Below, piece after piece: positions 25,021 through 34,252 of a DNA stretch of 64,000 bases. Source of the stretch: Sphingopyxis sp. LC363. GTDB taxonomy: Bacteria > Pseudomonadota > Alphaproteobacteria > Sphingomonadales > Sphingomonadaceae. Below the pieces are notes generated by a model. It had not been told where the DNA came from. It worked only from the letters and a program-made list of their open reading frames with translations, and made no database searches. Positions within the stretch are counted from its first letter, which is position 1; every line of letters begins with the position of its first letter. The stretch lies in contig NZ_JNFC01000008.1 of the NCBI RefSeq assembly GCF_000756385.1, positions 1 to 64,000 of the forward strand, in the 5' to 3' direction. A program made the position numbers and the translations under genes.

Positions 25021-26626
25021 TTTTTCCTTCGAGTTTCAGCCAGAGGGCGCCGCACGGCGGCAATTGCGCCGGATCGGCGCCGTTGAGTGCGACGATCGGC
25101 TCGGCGCCGGTGCCATGGGAGGCGATGTCGAGCGTCCCGCCGCCGAGATTGAAGAGGCAGCGTATAGATTCGCCGCCCGCGACGCGATCGAAACCGAGGA
25201 GGTCGCCCTCGGCGATCCAGTTCGCGTTGGCGCCGAGCCGCAGCGCCGGGTGCGCCGCGCGCAGCGCGACCAGGCGGCGCGTGAGGTTGAGCAGCGAGAC
25301 GGGGTCGCCATGCTGCCGGTCGACCGCGAGATCGCCGTGCGCAGCGCCGAGCGGCAGCCAGGGATCGACGCTCGAAAAACCCGCATGGCTTTCGCCCGCC
25401 GCCCAAGGCAGCGGCGTCCGCGCGCCGTCGCGCGACAGGGTGAGCGGCCAGTTCTTGAGCGCTTCGGGATCCTTGACGAGTTCGAACGGAATCTCGACCT
25501 GATCGAGCCCGAGTTCCTCGCCATTATAGATGATGATATTGCCGCGCAGCGCGCAAAGCAGCGCCATCTTCATCCGCGCGAAGGCGGCGGGATCGACGCC
25601 TTCGGGGGTCCAGCGCGACAGCGCGCGCGGCGCGTCGTGATTTTCGAACGCCCAACTCGGCCAGCCGATCCCCGGCGCGTCGGGCCAGCTCTCGGCCGCC
25701 TCACGCACGAGCTGCGGCGTCAGCTGGCCCGCATAGAGGAAGTCGAAGCCATAGGCGCTGTTCAGCCGCCGGTCGCCCGCGGTGAACAGCTTCATCTCGC
25801 GCGCCGCGTCGTCGCCGCCGACCTCGGCGACGGTGAAGCGGCCCGGATATTGGTCGGTCAGCGCGCGGATGCGTTCGAGGAACAGCGGAATGTCGGGGTG
25901 CGACTGATTATGGATTTTCTTCTGGAAATCGAACGGCCGGGTGCGCGGCTTGTTCGACGGCGGCGCAGGCGGATTGTCGCGAAATTCGGGGTCGTGCATC
26001 GAAAAGTTGATCGCATCGATGCGAAAGCCGTCGACGCCGCGGTCGAGCCAGAAGCGCACGACATCGAGCAGCGCGTCCTGCACATCGGGGTTGTGGACGT
26101 TGAGTTGCGGCTGCGAGCCGAGGAAATTGTGCATATAATATTGGCCGCGCCGCGCGTCCCACGTCCACGCCGGCCCGCCGAATACCGACTGCCAGTTGGT
26201 CGGCGGCGAACCGTCCGCCTTGGCATCGGCCCAGACATACCAGTCGGCCTTGTCGCCATGCTTGCTCGCGCGGCTTGTCGCGAACCAGCCGTGCTTGTCC
26301 GACGTGTGCGCGAAGACGAGGTCGGTGGTGACCTTTAGCCCCAGCGCATGCGCGCGCGCGACCAGCGCGTCGAAATCCTCGAGCGTGCCGAAGATCGGAT
26401 CGACGCCCTGATAATCGGCGATGTCGTAACCGAAATCGTCCATCGGCGAGGGGTAGAAGGGCGACAGCCAGATGGCATCGACGCCCAATGAGGCGATATA
26501 GTCGAGCCGCGCGGTGATGCCGGCAAGGTCGCCGATGCCGTCGCCGTTCGAATCGGCGAAGCTGCGCGGATAGACCTGATAGATCGCCGCGCCCTTCCAC
26601 CAAGGCGTGGTCGCCGCGGCGGTCAT
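25010..26626 (-). CDS. GH13 alpha-glucosidase (oligo-1,6-/maltose-hydrolysing type)
   Basis: 538 aa, no signal peptide seen, so probably cytoplasmic. Conserved GH13 regions: DLVFAHTSD (region I), GFRIDAINF (nucleophile Asp), FTVAEVGG (acid/base Glu) and FENHDAPR (transition-state Asp). The N-terminus PWWKGAAIYQVYPRSF with SNGDGIGDL is that of oligo-1,6-glucosidases/alpha-glucosidases (subfamilies 17/23/31). ATG 26626 was chosen because AGGA precedes it; a GTG at 26662 would extend it by 12 residues. Overlaps the GH97 gene and follows the GH13 amylase by 48 bp. It would hydrolyse imported maltose or maltooligosaccharides. Confidence 0.88.
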   Translation of the reverse strand: MTAAATTPWWKGAAIYQVYPRSFADSNGDGIGDLAGITARLDYIASLGVDAIWLSPFYPSPMDDFGYDIADYQGVDPIFGTLEDFDALVARAHALGLKVTTDLVFAHTSDKHGWFATSRASKHGDKADWYVWADAKADGSPPTNWQSVFGGPAWTWDARRGQYYMHNFLGSQPQLNVHNPDVQDALLDVVRFWLDRGVDGFRIDAINFSMHDPEFRDNPPAPPSNKPRTRPFDFQKKIHNQSHPDIPLFLERIRALTDQYPGRFTVAEVGGDDAAREMKLFTAGDRRLNSAYGFDFLYAGQLTPQLVREAAESWPDAPGIGWPSWAFENHDAPRALSRWTPEGVDPAAFARMKMALLCALRGNIIIYNGEELGLDQVEIPFELVKDPEALKNWPLTLSRDGARTPLPWAAGESHAGFSSVDPWLPLGAAHGDLAVDRQHGDPVSLLNLTRRLVALRAAHPALRLGANANWIAEGDLLGFDRVAGGESIRCLFNLGGGTLDIASHGTGAEPIVALNGADPAQLPPCGALWLKLEGKNDA

Positions 26627-26674
26627 GGTCTGGTCCTGAACGAGGGGGCTGTTCGTCGTCACGCTTGCTTTCGC

Positions 26675-28468
26675 TTATTCGCTGGCCTGGCAGATGATCG
26701 TGCCGAAGGCGGGGAGAGAAAGATGGAGGCTGCCCGGCGCGGCGGGTGCGGCCGGGCAATCGCCGAGGAGCGCGGTAAAGCCCGCGCTTTTCATATCGAT
26801 GGCAATATTCGCCGACAGCGGCGCCGCAGACGTGTTGAAAGCGAGCAGCACCTCGCGCCCGGTGTCGGGGTCGAAACGCGAAACGGCGAGCAGGCCCGGC
26901 TTGTCGGAGAAGGCGCGGACCTTGGTGGCGCCGCGCGTCAATGCGGTGGTCTTGCGGCGGATTTCGGCGAGCGCGGCGATATGGCGATAGAGCGGGTGCG
27001 CGGGATCGAAATTGGCGGTCGCGGTCGTCGCGTCGCTGCCGATCAGGTCGTTGTCGTTATAGGCTGCAATCTGTGACGCGAACATGTCCTCGCGCGCGAG
27101 CTGATCCTTGTCGTCCGAAACGAAACCCTGCTCGTCGCCATAATAGATCGTCGGCACGCCGCGCAGCGTCAGCAGCATCGCATGGCCGAGCATCACGCGC
27201 TGGAGCAGTTCGGCCTCGCTCGCCTTTGGGTTCGCCGCCTTCACGAACATCGAAAAGCGGCCCATGTCGTGATTGCCGAGGAAGGTCGGCAGCTGCTGCG
27301 CCGCCCCTGCCCCGCCCTTGTAGAGCGCGTCGCCGTCGAACAGCCGCGCAAACTGATCCGTGCCCTTCGTGCCGCTGACCGCGTCGATCGCGGCGCGCGC
27401 GAAGCCGAAGTCGAGCACCGCGGGCAGGCCCGCGGCATGCGTGTACCAGGCGAGCGCGCCGGGATCGACGGCATCGACATAGACTTCGCCGAAGATATGG
27501 AAATTGGGGATGCCGCGGGCCTTCGCGCGCGCAAGCATCGCGGGGACGAACGCCTGCCAGAATTCGGGGTTCACATGCTTGGCGGTGTCGATGCGAAAGC
27601 CGTCGATCCCGAATTCGTCGATCCAGCGGCCATATATGTCGATGAAGCCCTGGACCACCTGCGGATGTTCGGTGGCGAGATCGTCGAGCCCGGAGAAGTC
27701 GCCGTACAGCGCGGACTCGCCGACCCAGTCGCTGTTGCCGCGATTGTGATAATAGATCGGGTCGTTGAGCCAGGCCGGCACCTTCACCCGCTCCTCGTCC
27801 TTTGGGACGACGGGGGTGTAGGCGAAGGCCGGGTCGGTCAGCTTCGACCAGTTTTCGGCATCGGCGACATGATCGCCCGCGAAGTCCGGGTTGATCGGCG
27901 CGCCTTCGACCCCGCCGCGCCGCGAGAAGGGATAGTCAGCGAGGCTGCGGTATCGGAAGCCTCCGGCCGCATCCTCGCGGTAGGTGATCACGTCGGCGGT
28001 GTGGTTGGCGATGATGTCCATATAGACCTTCATGCCGCGCGCGTGCACCGCGTCGACGAAGGCCTTGAACTCTTCATTGGTGCCGAAATGCGGATCGACC
28101 TGGGTGAAATCGGCGACCCAATAGCCGTGGTAGCCCGCGCTCTCCTCGCCCTTCGGCCCCTGCACCGGCTTGTTCTTGAAGATCGGCGCGAACCAGATCG
28201 CGGTGGCGCCCAGTCCCTCGATATAATCGAGCCGCTTCGTCAGACCCGCAAGGTCGCCGCCGTGGAAGAAGCCCTTCGCAGCGGGATCATAGCCCGTCGC
28301 GAGCCGGTCGCCCTTGAGCCCGCCCTTGTCGTTCTTCGGATCGCCGTTCTCGAAACGGTCGGGAAGGACGAAATAGATGACCTCGTCCTCGGGCGGCCGC
28401 TGGCGGTAATCGGCGGCGGGCGCGGCGCCGGCGAGGCTCAGCGCGATCAAAGGGGCGAACAGGCTCAT
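26675..28468 (-). CDS. Exported GH13 alpha-amylase / cyclomaltodextrinase-like enzyme
   Basis: 597 aa with signal peptide (about 1-18, ending APA), predicted periplasmic. GH13 regions: DIIANHTAD, GFRIDTAKH (nucleophile Asp), IFGEVYV (acid/base Glu) and FLGNHDMGR. The early YFVLPDRFENGD and FHGGDLAGL segments are typical of bacterial periplasmic maltodextrin-cleaving amylases. The ATG at 28468 shares bases with the halogenase-like stop (ATGA overlap), so the two are coupled. It would shorten maltodextrins after TonB-dependent entry. Confidence 0.88.
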   Translation of the reverse strand: MSLFAPLIALSLAGAAPAADYRQRPPEDEVIYFVLPDRFENGDPKNDKGGLKGDRLATGYDPAAKGFFHGGDLAGLTKRLDYIEGLGATAIWFAPIFKNKPVQGPKGEESAGYHGYWVADFTQVDPHFGTNEEFKAFVDAVHARGMKVYMDIIANHTADVITYREDAAGGFRYRSLADYPFSRRGGVEGAPINPDFAGDHVADAENWSKLTDPAFAYTPVVPKDEERVKVPAWLNDPIYYHNRGNSDWVGESALYGDFSGLDDLATEHPQVVQGFIDIYGRWIDEFGIDGFRIDTAKHVNPEFWQAFVPAMLARAKARGIPNFHIFGEVYVDAVDPGALAWYTHAAGLPAVLDFGFARAAIDAVSGTKGTDQFARLFDGDALYKGGAGAAQQLPTFLGNHDMGRFSMFVKAANPKASEAELLQRVMLGHAMLLTLRGVPTIYYGDEQGFVSDDKDQLAREDMFASQIAAYNDNDLIGSDATTATANFDPAHPLYRHIAALAEIRRKTTALTRGATKVRAFSDKPGLLAVSRFDPDTGREVLLAFNTSAAPLSANIAIDMKSAGFTALLGDCPAAPAAPGSLHLSLPAFGTIICQASE

Positions 28469-29973
28469 GCGGGCACTCCTGCCGCGCAATGCTGCGCGAT
28501 GAATTCTTCGTGGCGGGGCAGATGCGACGCGGTGCGCGCGACGATCGTTTCGATGTCGGCGAAAAAGCCCGCCAGTTCGTCGTCGGTGAGCTGGTCGGCC
28601 ATCGGGTGATAGCCGTCGGGCATGATATTCTGCCCTGTCAGCACCTGAAACCAGCCGATTTCGATGAACAGTTCGTCGCCCTCGCGGACGATCTGGCCTT
28701 GGCTTTTGAACAGCGCGATCTTGCGCGCGAGCGTTTCGGGAATTTCCATCTCGCGGCAGCGGATCCAGAAGGGCGCGTCGGTGCGCTGATTGGCGTGATA
28801 GTGGAGGATGATGAAGTCGCGGATACGCTCGTAGTCGAAACGCACGCGGCGGTTATAGGCGTCGATATTGGCGGCGTCGAAATCGCGATCGGGAAAATGC
28901 GCGAGCAGCTTGGCGATGCCGTTCTGGATCAAATGGATGCTCGTCGATTCGAGCGGTTCGAGGAAACCCGAGGCCAGCCCCAGCGCAACGACATTGCCGT
29001 TCCATGCCCTGCTGCGCATGCCCGTCTTGAAACGCAGTGTGCGTGGTTCGGCTAGCGGGCGTCCCTCGATATTGGCGAGCAGGGTCGCAGTCGCTTCATC
29101 CTCGCCGATGAAGTCGCTGCAAAAGACATGGCCGTTGCCCGTCCGGTGCTGGAGCGGGATGCGCCATTGCCAGCCCGCCTTGTGCGCGATCGCCTGCGTA
29201 TAGGGTCGCGCCGGGCCGACGTTCTCGCTCGGTACCGCGATCGCGCGGTCGCACGGAAGCCAGCGCGCCCAATCCTCGAAGCCGGTTTCGAGCGCCTGCT
29301 CGATCAGCAGCGCGCGAAAGCCCGAGCAGTCGATGAAAAGCTCGCCGCCGATTTCCTCGCCATTTTCGAGGACAACGGCTCCGACATGGCCGCTCGCGCC
29401 ATTGCGTTTGACGCTTTCTATCTTGCCCTCGGTTCGCACGACGCCTGCACCCTCTGCGACCTTGCGCAGATAGGCAGCATAGAGCGCGGCGTCGAAATGA
29501 AAGGCATAGGCGATGCCGTCGAGGCCGGTGTTCGGGATTTGGGGCAGCCGCGCGAAGCGGTTCTGACGCGCCGCCGTTTCGTTCAGCGAATAGTCGCCCA
29601 GCCGGCCCGCGACGCCCTCGGCCCGGCCGCGCAGCCAATATTGCGGAAACTGGAGCATGCCGAGGCTGCGCCCGATCTGCCCGAAGGCGTGCATATAGCT
29701 ATCGCCGAGGCGGCCCCAGTCGCGAAACTCGATGCCGAGCTTGAACGTACCCCGCGTCTCGCGGACGAATTCATCCTCGTCGATGCCGATCAGCGCGTTG
29801 AACAGCCGGATCGCCGGGATGGTCGCCTCGCCGACGCCGACGGTGCCGATTTCGTCGCTCTCGACCAGCCGGATCGACAGGTTATCCATCGTGCGCGACA
29901 GCGCCGCGGCCGCCATCCAGCCCGCGGTGCCGCCACCCACGATCACCACCTTCGTGATGCGACTATCGCCCAC
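28465..29973 (-). CDS. Flavin-dependent tryptophan-halogenase family protein
   Basis: 502 aa. FAD-binding GGGTAGWMAAA at 13-23, a Lys in TFKLG (Lys78) at the place of the catalytic Lys of PrnA/RebH, and the WQWRIP form of the WxWxIP motif are all present, so the halogenase active-site signature is complete. No indole pathway lies nearby. It sits between the maltodextrin TonB receptor and a GH13 gene, with ATGA overlap to the latter. Halogenase-like genes recur beside TonB receptors in sphingomonads and Caulobacter, and their physiological substrate there is unknown. Chemistry is inferred from motifs only. Confidence 0.85.
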   Translation of the reverse strand: MGDSRITKVVIVGGGTAGWMAAAALSRTMDNLSIRLVESDEIGTVGVGEATIPAIRLFNALIGIDEDEFVRETRGTFKLGIEFRDWGRLGDSYMHAFGQIGRSLGMLQFPQYWLRGRAEGVAGRLGDYSLNETAARQNRFARLPQIPNTGLDGIAYAFHFDAALYAAYLRKVAEGAGVVRTEGKIESVKRNGASGHVGAVVLENGEEIGGELFIDCSGFRALLIEQALETGFEDWARWLPCDRAIAVPSENVGPARPYTQAIAHKAGWQWRIPLQHRTGNGHVFCSDFIGEDEATATLLANIEGRPLAEPRTLRFKTGMRSRAWNGNVVALGLASGFLEPLESTSIHLIQNGIAKLLAHFPDRDFDAANIDAYNRRVRFDYERIRDFIILHYHANQRTDAPFWIRCREMEIPETLARKIALFKSQGQIVREGDELFIEIGWFQVLTGQNIMPDGYHPMADQLTDDELAGFFADIETIVARTASHLPRHEEFIAQHCAAGVPA

Positions 29974-30008
29974 GCTGTTCCTTCCCTCTCGTCCGGCACC
30001 TGCGACGA

Positions 30009-30031
30009 GCGGGCCGGACGTGCCGGCCCGC
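30009..30031 (-). other. GC-rich stem-loop between receptor and halogenase genes
   Basis: A 9-bp stem (GCGGGCCGG / CCGGCCCGC) with a 5-nt loop lies just after the TonB receptor stop. On the transcript it is not followed by a U-run, so a full terminator is unlikely. It could protect the upstream mRNA or lower downstream expression. Confidence 0.45.
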
Positions 30032-30039
30032 GCATCGGA

Positions 30040-32787
30040 TCAGAACTTGTAGGTGACGCCCGCCATGAAGTTGCGACCATAATTCTGATAGTCGCGGATC
30101 TGGCGCGGATCATTGTTGTAATAGGTCACGAACGGTTCGTTGGTCAGGTTCGACGCCTGGAGCAGGATGCCCAGCCCCTCTAGCGCGCCGCTCTGGAAGG
30201 TATAGCCGATCTGCGCATCGACGACCATTTCGCTCTTCGCCGTCACCAGATCGCGCTTGAGGCTGAGACCCGAAACCTCGGCGAGGAATTTGGAGCGATA
30301 GCGGCCCGAAATGCGCGCTTGGAAGCCCGCCTTTTCGAAATAGGCGGTACCGTTCACGACCCAGCGCGACAGGCCGGGCAACGCGATCGGATCGGCGCTT
30401 CCTTCGCGGACGCGGCTCTGGGTATAAGAGCCGCTCGCCAGCACGCCGAACCCGTCGAGCGCCTGTGTGAAGGTCGCAAGGGGCAGCGAGAGCGACGCTT
30501 CGGCGCCATAGACGCGCCCACCGTTGCCGTTGCGCCACTGGTTGGCCAACCCCTGATAGGTGGCGACCGTGCCGCCGTCCGGAATTTCGAAGCCGGTGAA
30601 GTCGAACGCGTCGCTTTGGCGGTAGATATAATTTTCGAGATATTTGTAGAAACCGCCCACCGACACATAGGCGCCCTGGCCGAAATATTTTTCGAACGCG
30701 ATATCGACCGTGTCGGCCATCAGCGGCCGCAGCTTCGCATTACCCAGATCGAGCGACCAGGGCGACGCTTCGATGTCGGTGTTGTTGCGCTTCGACGCGT
30801 CGAAATTGACGCCGCCGCCGGGCTTCAGCTGATCCATGCGCGCCCGCGCCAGCATACGGGCAGCCCCGAAGCGCAGGAAAGTGTTGTCGGCGAATTCGAC
30901 CGTCAGGTTCAGGCTGGGCAGGAAGTCGGTATAGGTCGCGCCGTCGGTCACCGGCGTCGACTGCACCTGTCCGCCGACGACCTGCGCATAGAAGCTCGAT
31001 GCCGTCTGGTCGCTATGGACGATCTGGAGACCGACATTGCCGCGGATCGGCGTGTCGCCCGTATCGGCGTCGAAATTGGCCTGGATGAAGCCGGTCAGCA
31101 CTTTTTCGCGGACATTATAGTCGTTGAAGATGCGGCCCGGCGTCCAGCCTGCTTCGTCGGTGAGCACATAGTTGCCGTCGTTGTAATAGCGCCAGCTGTC
31201 GAACGCGACCATGCCGGGGATGCCGATGAAGTCGAGCGACACCGGGTCGTAGAGATAATCGGCGGGCACCGCGGTGTTGGCCGGATAAGCGTTGCTGGTC
31301 AGCACGAAGCCGCGATCGTCGAGGCTCTTTTCGCGATCCGAATAATTGGCGCCGACGCGCAGGCTGCTGATCACCCCATCGAGTTCCTGGGTCGCCTGCA
31401 GGCGCAGCGATTTCAGCTCGTCCTTGATCTTGGGCGTGTTGACGAAGCCGTCCTGGCAATTGGGAACCGCGCCGCCGCAGCTGTTCCAGCCTTGCGGATC
31501 GGTGATGAGGAACAGGTTCGGATCGGCATAGTCGAGCGACGGATCGAGGATGATGCCGCCCTTCGGCCGCAACTGGAACCCGAGCGCGGTTTCGCGCGCG
31601 CCGACGCCCGCACCGCGCCCGGTGCCGAGATAGATTTCGAGATTTTCCTCGGTCTTCTTGAGCCGCGAATAACCGAGATCGAGTTCGAGCGTCAGTCGTT
31701 CATTGGGCTTGAACTGGGTGTTCCAGCCGCCGGCGATGATCGTCGAGTCGCGGTGGACGACGTCGTTGCGCATCACCGCTTCGGTGCCCGACCACGTGCC
31801 CGACGTCACCAAACCATCTTCGATCGTGAAATCGGTCAGAGTCGAATTGCCCCATGCCAGCGGCAGTTCGATGCCGCGCAGCCGCTGGTCGTCCTTGAAC
31901 TTCGACCAATAGCCATCGATCGTCATGTGCAACCGGTCGCTCGGCTCCCATTCGACAACCGCCATCACGCCGTCGCGCTTCAGCTCGTTCGATTTCACAT
32001 AGGGCTTGGCACCGCCGATCAGGAAGGCGGTGTTCGTCCCGTCGGTCAGCTCGGGATAGCCCCAGGCGTTGAAGCGTTCTTCCGCGGTCGGCGACTGCAT
32101 GCGCGCGTAACCGATCGCCCAGCCGAGCGTGCCATCGGCATTCTGGTCGATATAGGAGATATTGGCGCGATAGCCCTTGTTCGAAATATCGGGGTTGAGC
32201 TTGCCGAGGTCGTTGACCTCGAAGCGCGCGCCCGCGGCGATCGCGCGGCGGCCATAAGCGAGCGGCCGCACCGTCCGCATGTCGATCGTGCCGCCGAGCG
32301 CCTGCCCGATCAGCGACGCGTCGGGGGTCTTGTAGACGACGGCGCCGTTCAAGAGTTCGGACGGATATTGGTCGAGTTCGACGCCGCGGTTGTTGCCCGC
32401 CGAAACCTGTTCGCGGCCGTTGAGCAGGGTCGTGGTGAAATCGGGGGCGAGGCCGCGGATCGAGACGACGTTGGCGCGGCCGTCGAGGCGCTGCGTCGCG
32501 AGGCCCGGCAGGCGCGACAGCGATTCGGCGATCGACAGGTCGGGCAGCTTGCCGATGTCTTCGGCCGAAATCACCTCGACGATCGAGGTGTTCGCCTTCT
32601 TGGCCTGCACCGAATTGTTGATCGCGCCGCGGATGCCGGTGACGACGATGGCGTCTTCGGTCGGCGCTTCGCCTGCGGGTGCGGTGTCCGCATCCTGCGC
32701 CATCGCGGCGCCGGGCACGAAGGCGGTCAAGGCGAGGCCGAGCGCAATGGCGCTGGCATCCCGGCGAAACTTGGTCGGCATGGTCAT
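30040..32787 (-). CDS. TonB-dependent receptor, maltodextrin type (MalA-like)
   Basis: 915 aa. Signal peptide (about 1-31, ending AMA), TonB-box-like DAIVVTGIRG, plug with AEDIGKLPDLSIAESLSRLPG and SIRGLAPDFTTTLLNGRE, barrel ending AGVTYKF. The sequence style and the GH13/GH97/LacI context match the Caulobacter MalA-type maltodextrin receptor. ATG 32787 has GGGGAG six bases upstream; an in-frame extension to 33063 lacks a signal peptide at its start and crosses the regulatory region. First gene of the five-gene operon, 145 bp downstream of an operator-like palindrome. Confidence 0.9.
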   Translation of the reverse strand: MTMPTKFRRDASAIALGLALTAFVPGAAMAQDADTAPAGEAPTEDAIVVTGIRGAINNSVQAKKANTSIVEVISAEDIGKLPDLSIAESLSRLPGLATQRLDGRANVVSIRGLAPDFTTTLLNGREQVSAGNNRGVELDQYPSELLNGAVVYKTPDASLIGQALGGTIDMRTVRPLAYGRRAIAAGARFEVNDLGKLNPDISNKGYRANISYIDQNADGTLGWAIGYARMQSPTAEERFNAWGYPELTDGTNTAFLIGGAKPYVKSNELKRDGVMAVVEWEPSDRLHMTIDGYWSKFKDDQRLRGIELPLAWGNSTLTDFTIEDGLVTSGTWSGTEAVMRNDVVHRDSTIIAGGWNTQFKPNERLTLELDLGYSRLKKTEENLEIYLGTGRGAGVGARETALGFQLRPKGGIILDPSLDYADPNLFLITDPQGWNSCGGAVPNCQDGFVNTPKIKDELKSLRLQATQELDGVISSLRVGANYSDREKSLDDRGFVLTSNAYPANTAVPADYLYDPVSLDFIGIPGMVAFDSWRYYNDGNYVLTDEAGWTPGRIFNDYNVREKVLTGFIQANFDADTGDTPIRGNVGLQIVHSDQTASSFYAQVVGGQVQSTPVTDGATYTDFLPSLNLTVEFADNTFLRFGAARMLARARMDQLKPGGGVNFDASKRNNTDIEASPWSLDLGNAKLRPLMADTVDIAFEKYFGQGAYVSVGGFYKYLENYIYRQSDAFDFTGFEIPDGGTVATYQGLANQWRNGNGGRVYGAEASLSLPLATFTQALDGFGVLASGSYTQSRVREGSADPIALPGLSRWVVNGTAYFEKAGFQARISGRYRSKFLAEVSGLSLKRDLVTAKSEMVVDAQIGYTFQSGALEGLGILLQASNLTNEPFVTYYNNDPRQIRDYQNYGRNFMAGVTYKF

Positions 32788-32931
32788 TTGTGGCTCCCCT
32801 GGCACGGACGGGCGGTCTTGACCCGTGCATCGGACCGGGGACGCGGGGCGTCCGTCAGGCTCCTCTCCGATGCGTGGGCTTTCCCATCTTGAGCCTCGCA
32901 ATTGAAACCAATCGCGGCGTGCTGCCATAGG

Positions 32932-32946
32932 GTATACGTATACGCA
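32932..32946. promoter_or_regulatory. Operator-like palindrome upstream of the maltodextrin receptor
   Basis: The perfect palindrome GTATACGTATAC (32932-32943), extended to GTATACGTATACGCA, lies in the 320-bp region between the receptor and the divergent LacI regulator. It matches 14 of 15 bases of the site at 34158-34172. LacI-family regulators bind such CG-centred palindromes, so this is a candidate operator for the adjacent regulator. The rest of the 320 bp shows no gene. Confidence 0.65.
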
Positions 32947-33107
32947 TAATATGCAGACCCGCCTACTGTCGCAGAAATACCACGCTTTCGGCGCGGGAAA
33001 CCGCGAGTGTCGGCCCCGTGCAAATTCTTGGCATCGAGCGGACCAATCGCTAGTCTCCGGCATCGGCGGCGGCCATCGACGAGAGCCGCGGCCTCAGGGA
33101 GAGAGAG

Positions 33108-34142
33108 ATGGGGCGCCAGCCCTCTGCTAAGCCGACGAGCTTCGATATCGCCTATCTGGCCGGCGTGTCCCAGCCGACCGTGTCGCGCGCGCTACGCGGC
33201 AGCAAGTCGGTGAGCGCCGCGACCCGCGCGAACATCGAACGCATTGCGCGCGAGCTCAACTACACCGTCGACAAAAATGCGTCGAGCCTGCGCTCGCAGC
33301 GCACCCACACGCTCGCATTGCTCTTTTTCGAAGACCCCACCCCCGACCAGTCGATGATCAACCCCTTTTTCCTGTCGATGCTCGGGTCGATCACGCGCCA
33401 GTGCGCGCTGCGCGGCTATGACCTGCTCATCAGCTTCCAGCAGATGCACAACGACTGGCACGTCGCCTATCAGGACAGCCACCGCTCCGACGGCATCATC
33501 CTGCTCGGATACGGCGATTATCAACTCTATCGTTCAAAGCTCGAGCATCTGGTCGAAATGGACACGAAATTCGTCCGCTGGGGATCGGTGTCCGACGACA
33601 GCATCGGGCTCACGGTCGGATCGGACAATGTCGGTGCGGGGATGCAGGCGGGACGGCACCTGATCGAAATCGGGCGACGCACCATCGCATTCCTCGGCGA
33701 CGCGTCGGACCATGCGCCCGAGTTTCAGGATCGCTACGCCGGCCTGTGCCGGGCGATGGAGGGCGCAGGCCTGTCGCCCGACCCCGCGCTACAGCGCGAC
33801 GCCGTGTCGTCGGAGGAATCGGGTCACGCCGCCGCGCGGGCGCTGCTCGCAAGCGGGCGCGCGTTCGACGCGATTTTCGCCGCCAGCGATCTGATCGCGA
33901 TCGGCGCGATGCGCGCACTGACCGAGGCGGGGCGCCGCCTGCCCCAAGATGTCGCGATCATCGGCTTCGACGATATCCCGGCGGCGAACCTGACCTCGCC
34001 GACGCTGACCACGGTGATGCAGGATATGAAGAGCGCGGGCGAACTGCTCGTCGACGCGCTGCTCCGCCGCCTCGACAATCTGCCTGTCGAACGCAGCATC
34101 CTGCCGACGCGGCTGATCAAGCGGCAGAGCACGGCGGTCTAG
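33108..34142 (+). CDS. LacI-family transcriptional regulator (maltodextrin locus)
   Basis: 344 aa. The N-terminal HTH FDIAYLAGVSQPTVSRALRGS and hinge helix NIERIARELNYTVDKNASSLRSQ are LacI type. A periplasmic-binding-like effector domain follows (LIAIGAMRALTEAG, DVAIIGFDDIPAA). ATG with AGGGAGAGAGAG upstream. Divergent from the receptor operon and 110 bp upstream of the transporter. The two similar palindromes on either side make it the likely repressor, with maltose or a maltodextrin as inducer. Confidence 0.9.
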   Translation: MGRQPSAKPTSFDIAYLAGVSQPTVSRALRGSKSVSAATRANIERIARELNYTVDKNASSLRSQRTHTLALLFFEDPTPDQSMINPFFLSMLGSITRQCALRGYDLLISFQQMHNDWHVAYQDSHRSDGIILLGYGDYQLYRSKLEHLVEMDTKFVRWGSVSDDSIGLTVGSDNVGAGMQAGRHLIEIGRRTIAFLGDASDHAPEFQDRYAGLCRAMEGAGLSPDPALQRDAVSSEESGHAAARALLASGRAFDAIFAASDLIAIGAMRALTEAGRRLPQDVAIIGFDDIPAANLTSPTLTTVMQDMKSAGELLVDALLRRLDNLPVERSILPTRLIKRQSTAV

Positions 34143-34157
34143 CCCGCCCGACGAACG

Positions 34158-34172
34158 TATTCGTATACGCAC
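34158..34172. promoter_or_regulatory. Second operator-like site, upstream of the MFS transporter
   Basis: GTATTCGTATACGCA lies in the 110-bp gap between the LacI gene and the transporter and differs from the site at 32932-32946 by one base. The symmetric arms are CGTAT and ATACG around TCGT. Finding it only before the receptor and before the transporter supports one regulator for both units. Confidence 0.6.
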
Positions 34173-34252
34173 CAGCCGCGCGGCTTGCCCTCGCTCCCCC
34201 GCGCTGCAATCGTCACGCCGCGCGCCGCGCCAGCGCCGCCGGGGAGAGAGAT

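Noticed and set aside
23077..25086. 669-codon plus-strand open frame over the GH97 gene
   Set aside because: Antisense to a clear GH97 gene; no motif.
30319..32892. 857-codon plus-strand open frame over the maltodextrin receptor
   Set aside because: Antisense shadow of the TonB receptor.
32788..33063. N-terminal extension of the maltodextrin receptor
   Set aside because: Would place the operator and promoter inside the gene and precede the signal peptide; ATG 32787 has an SD.
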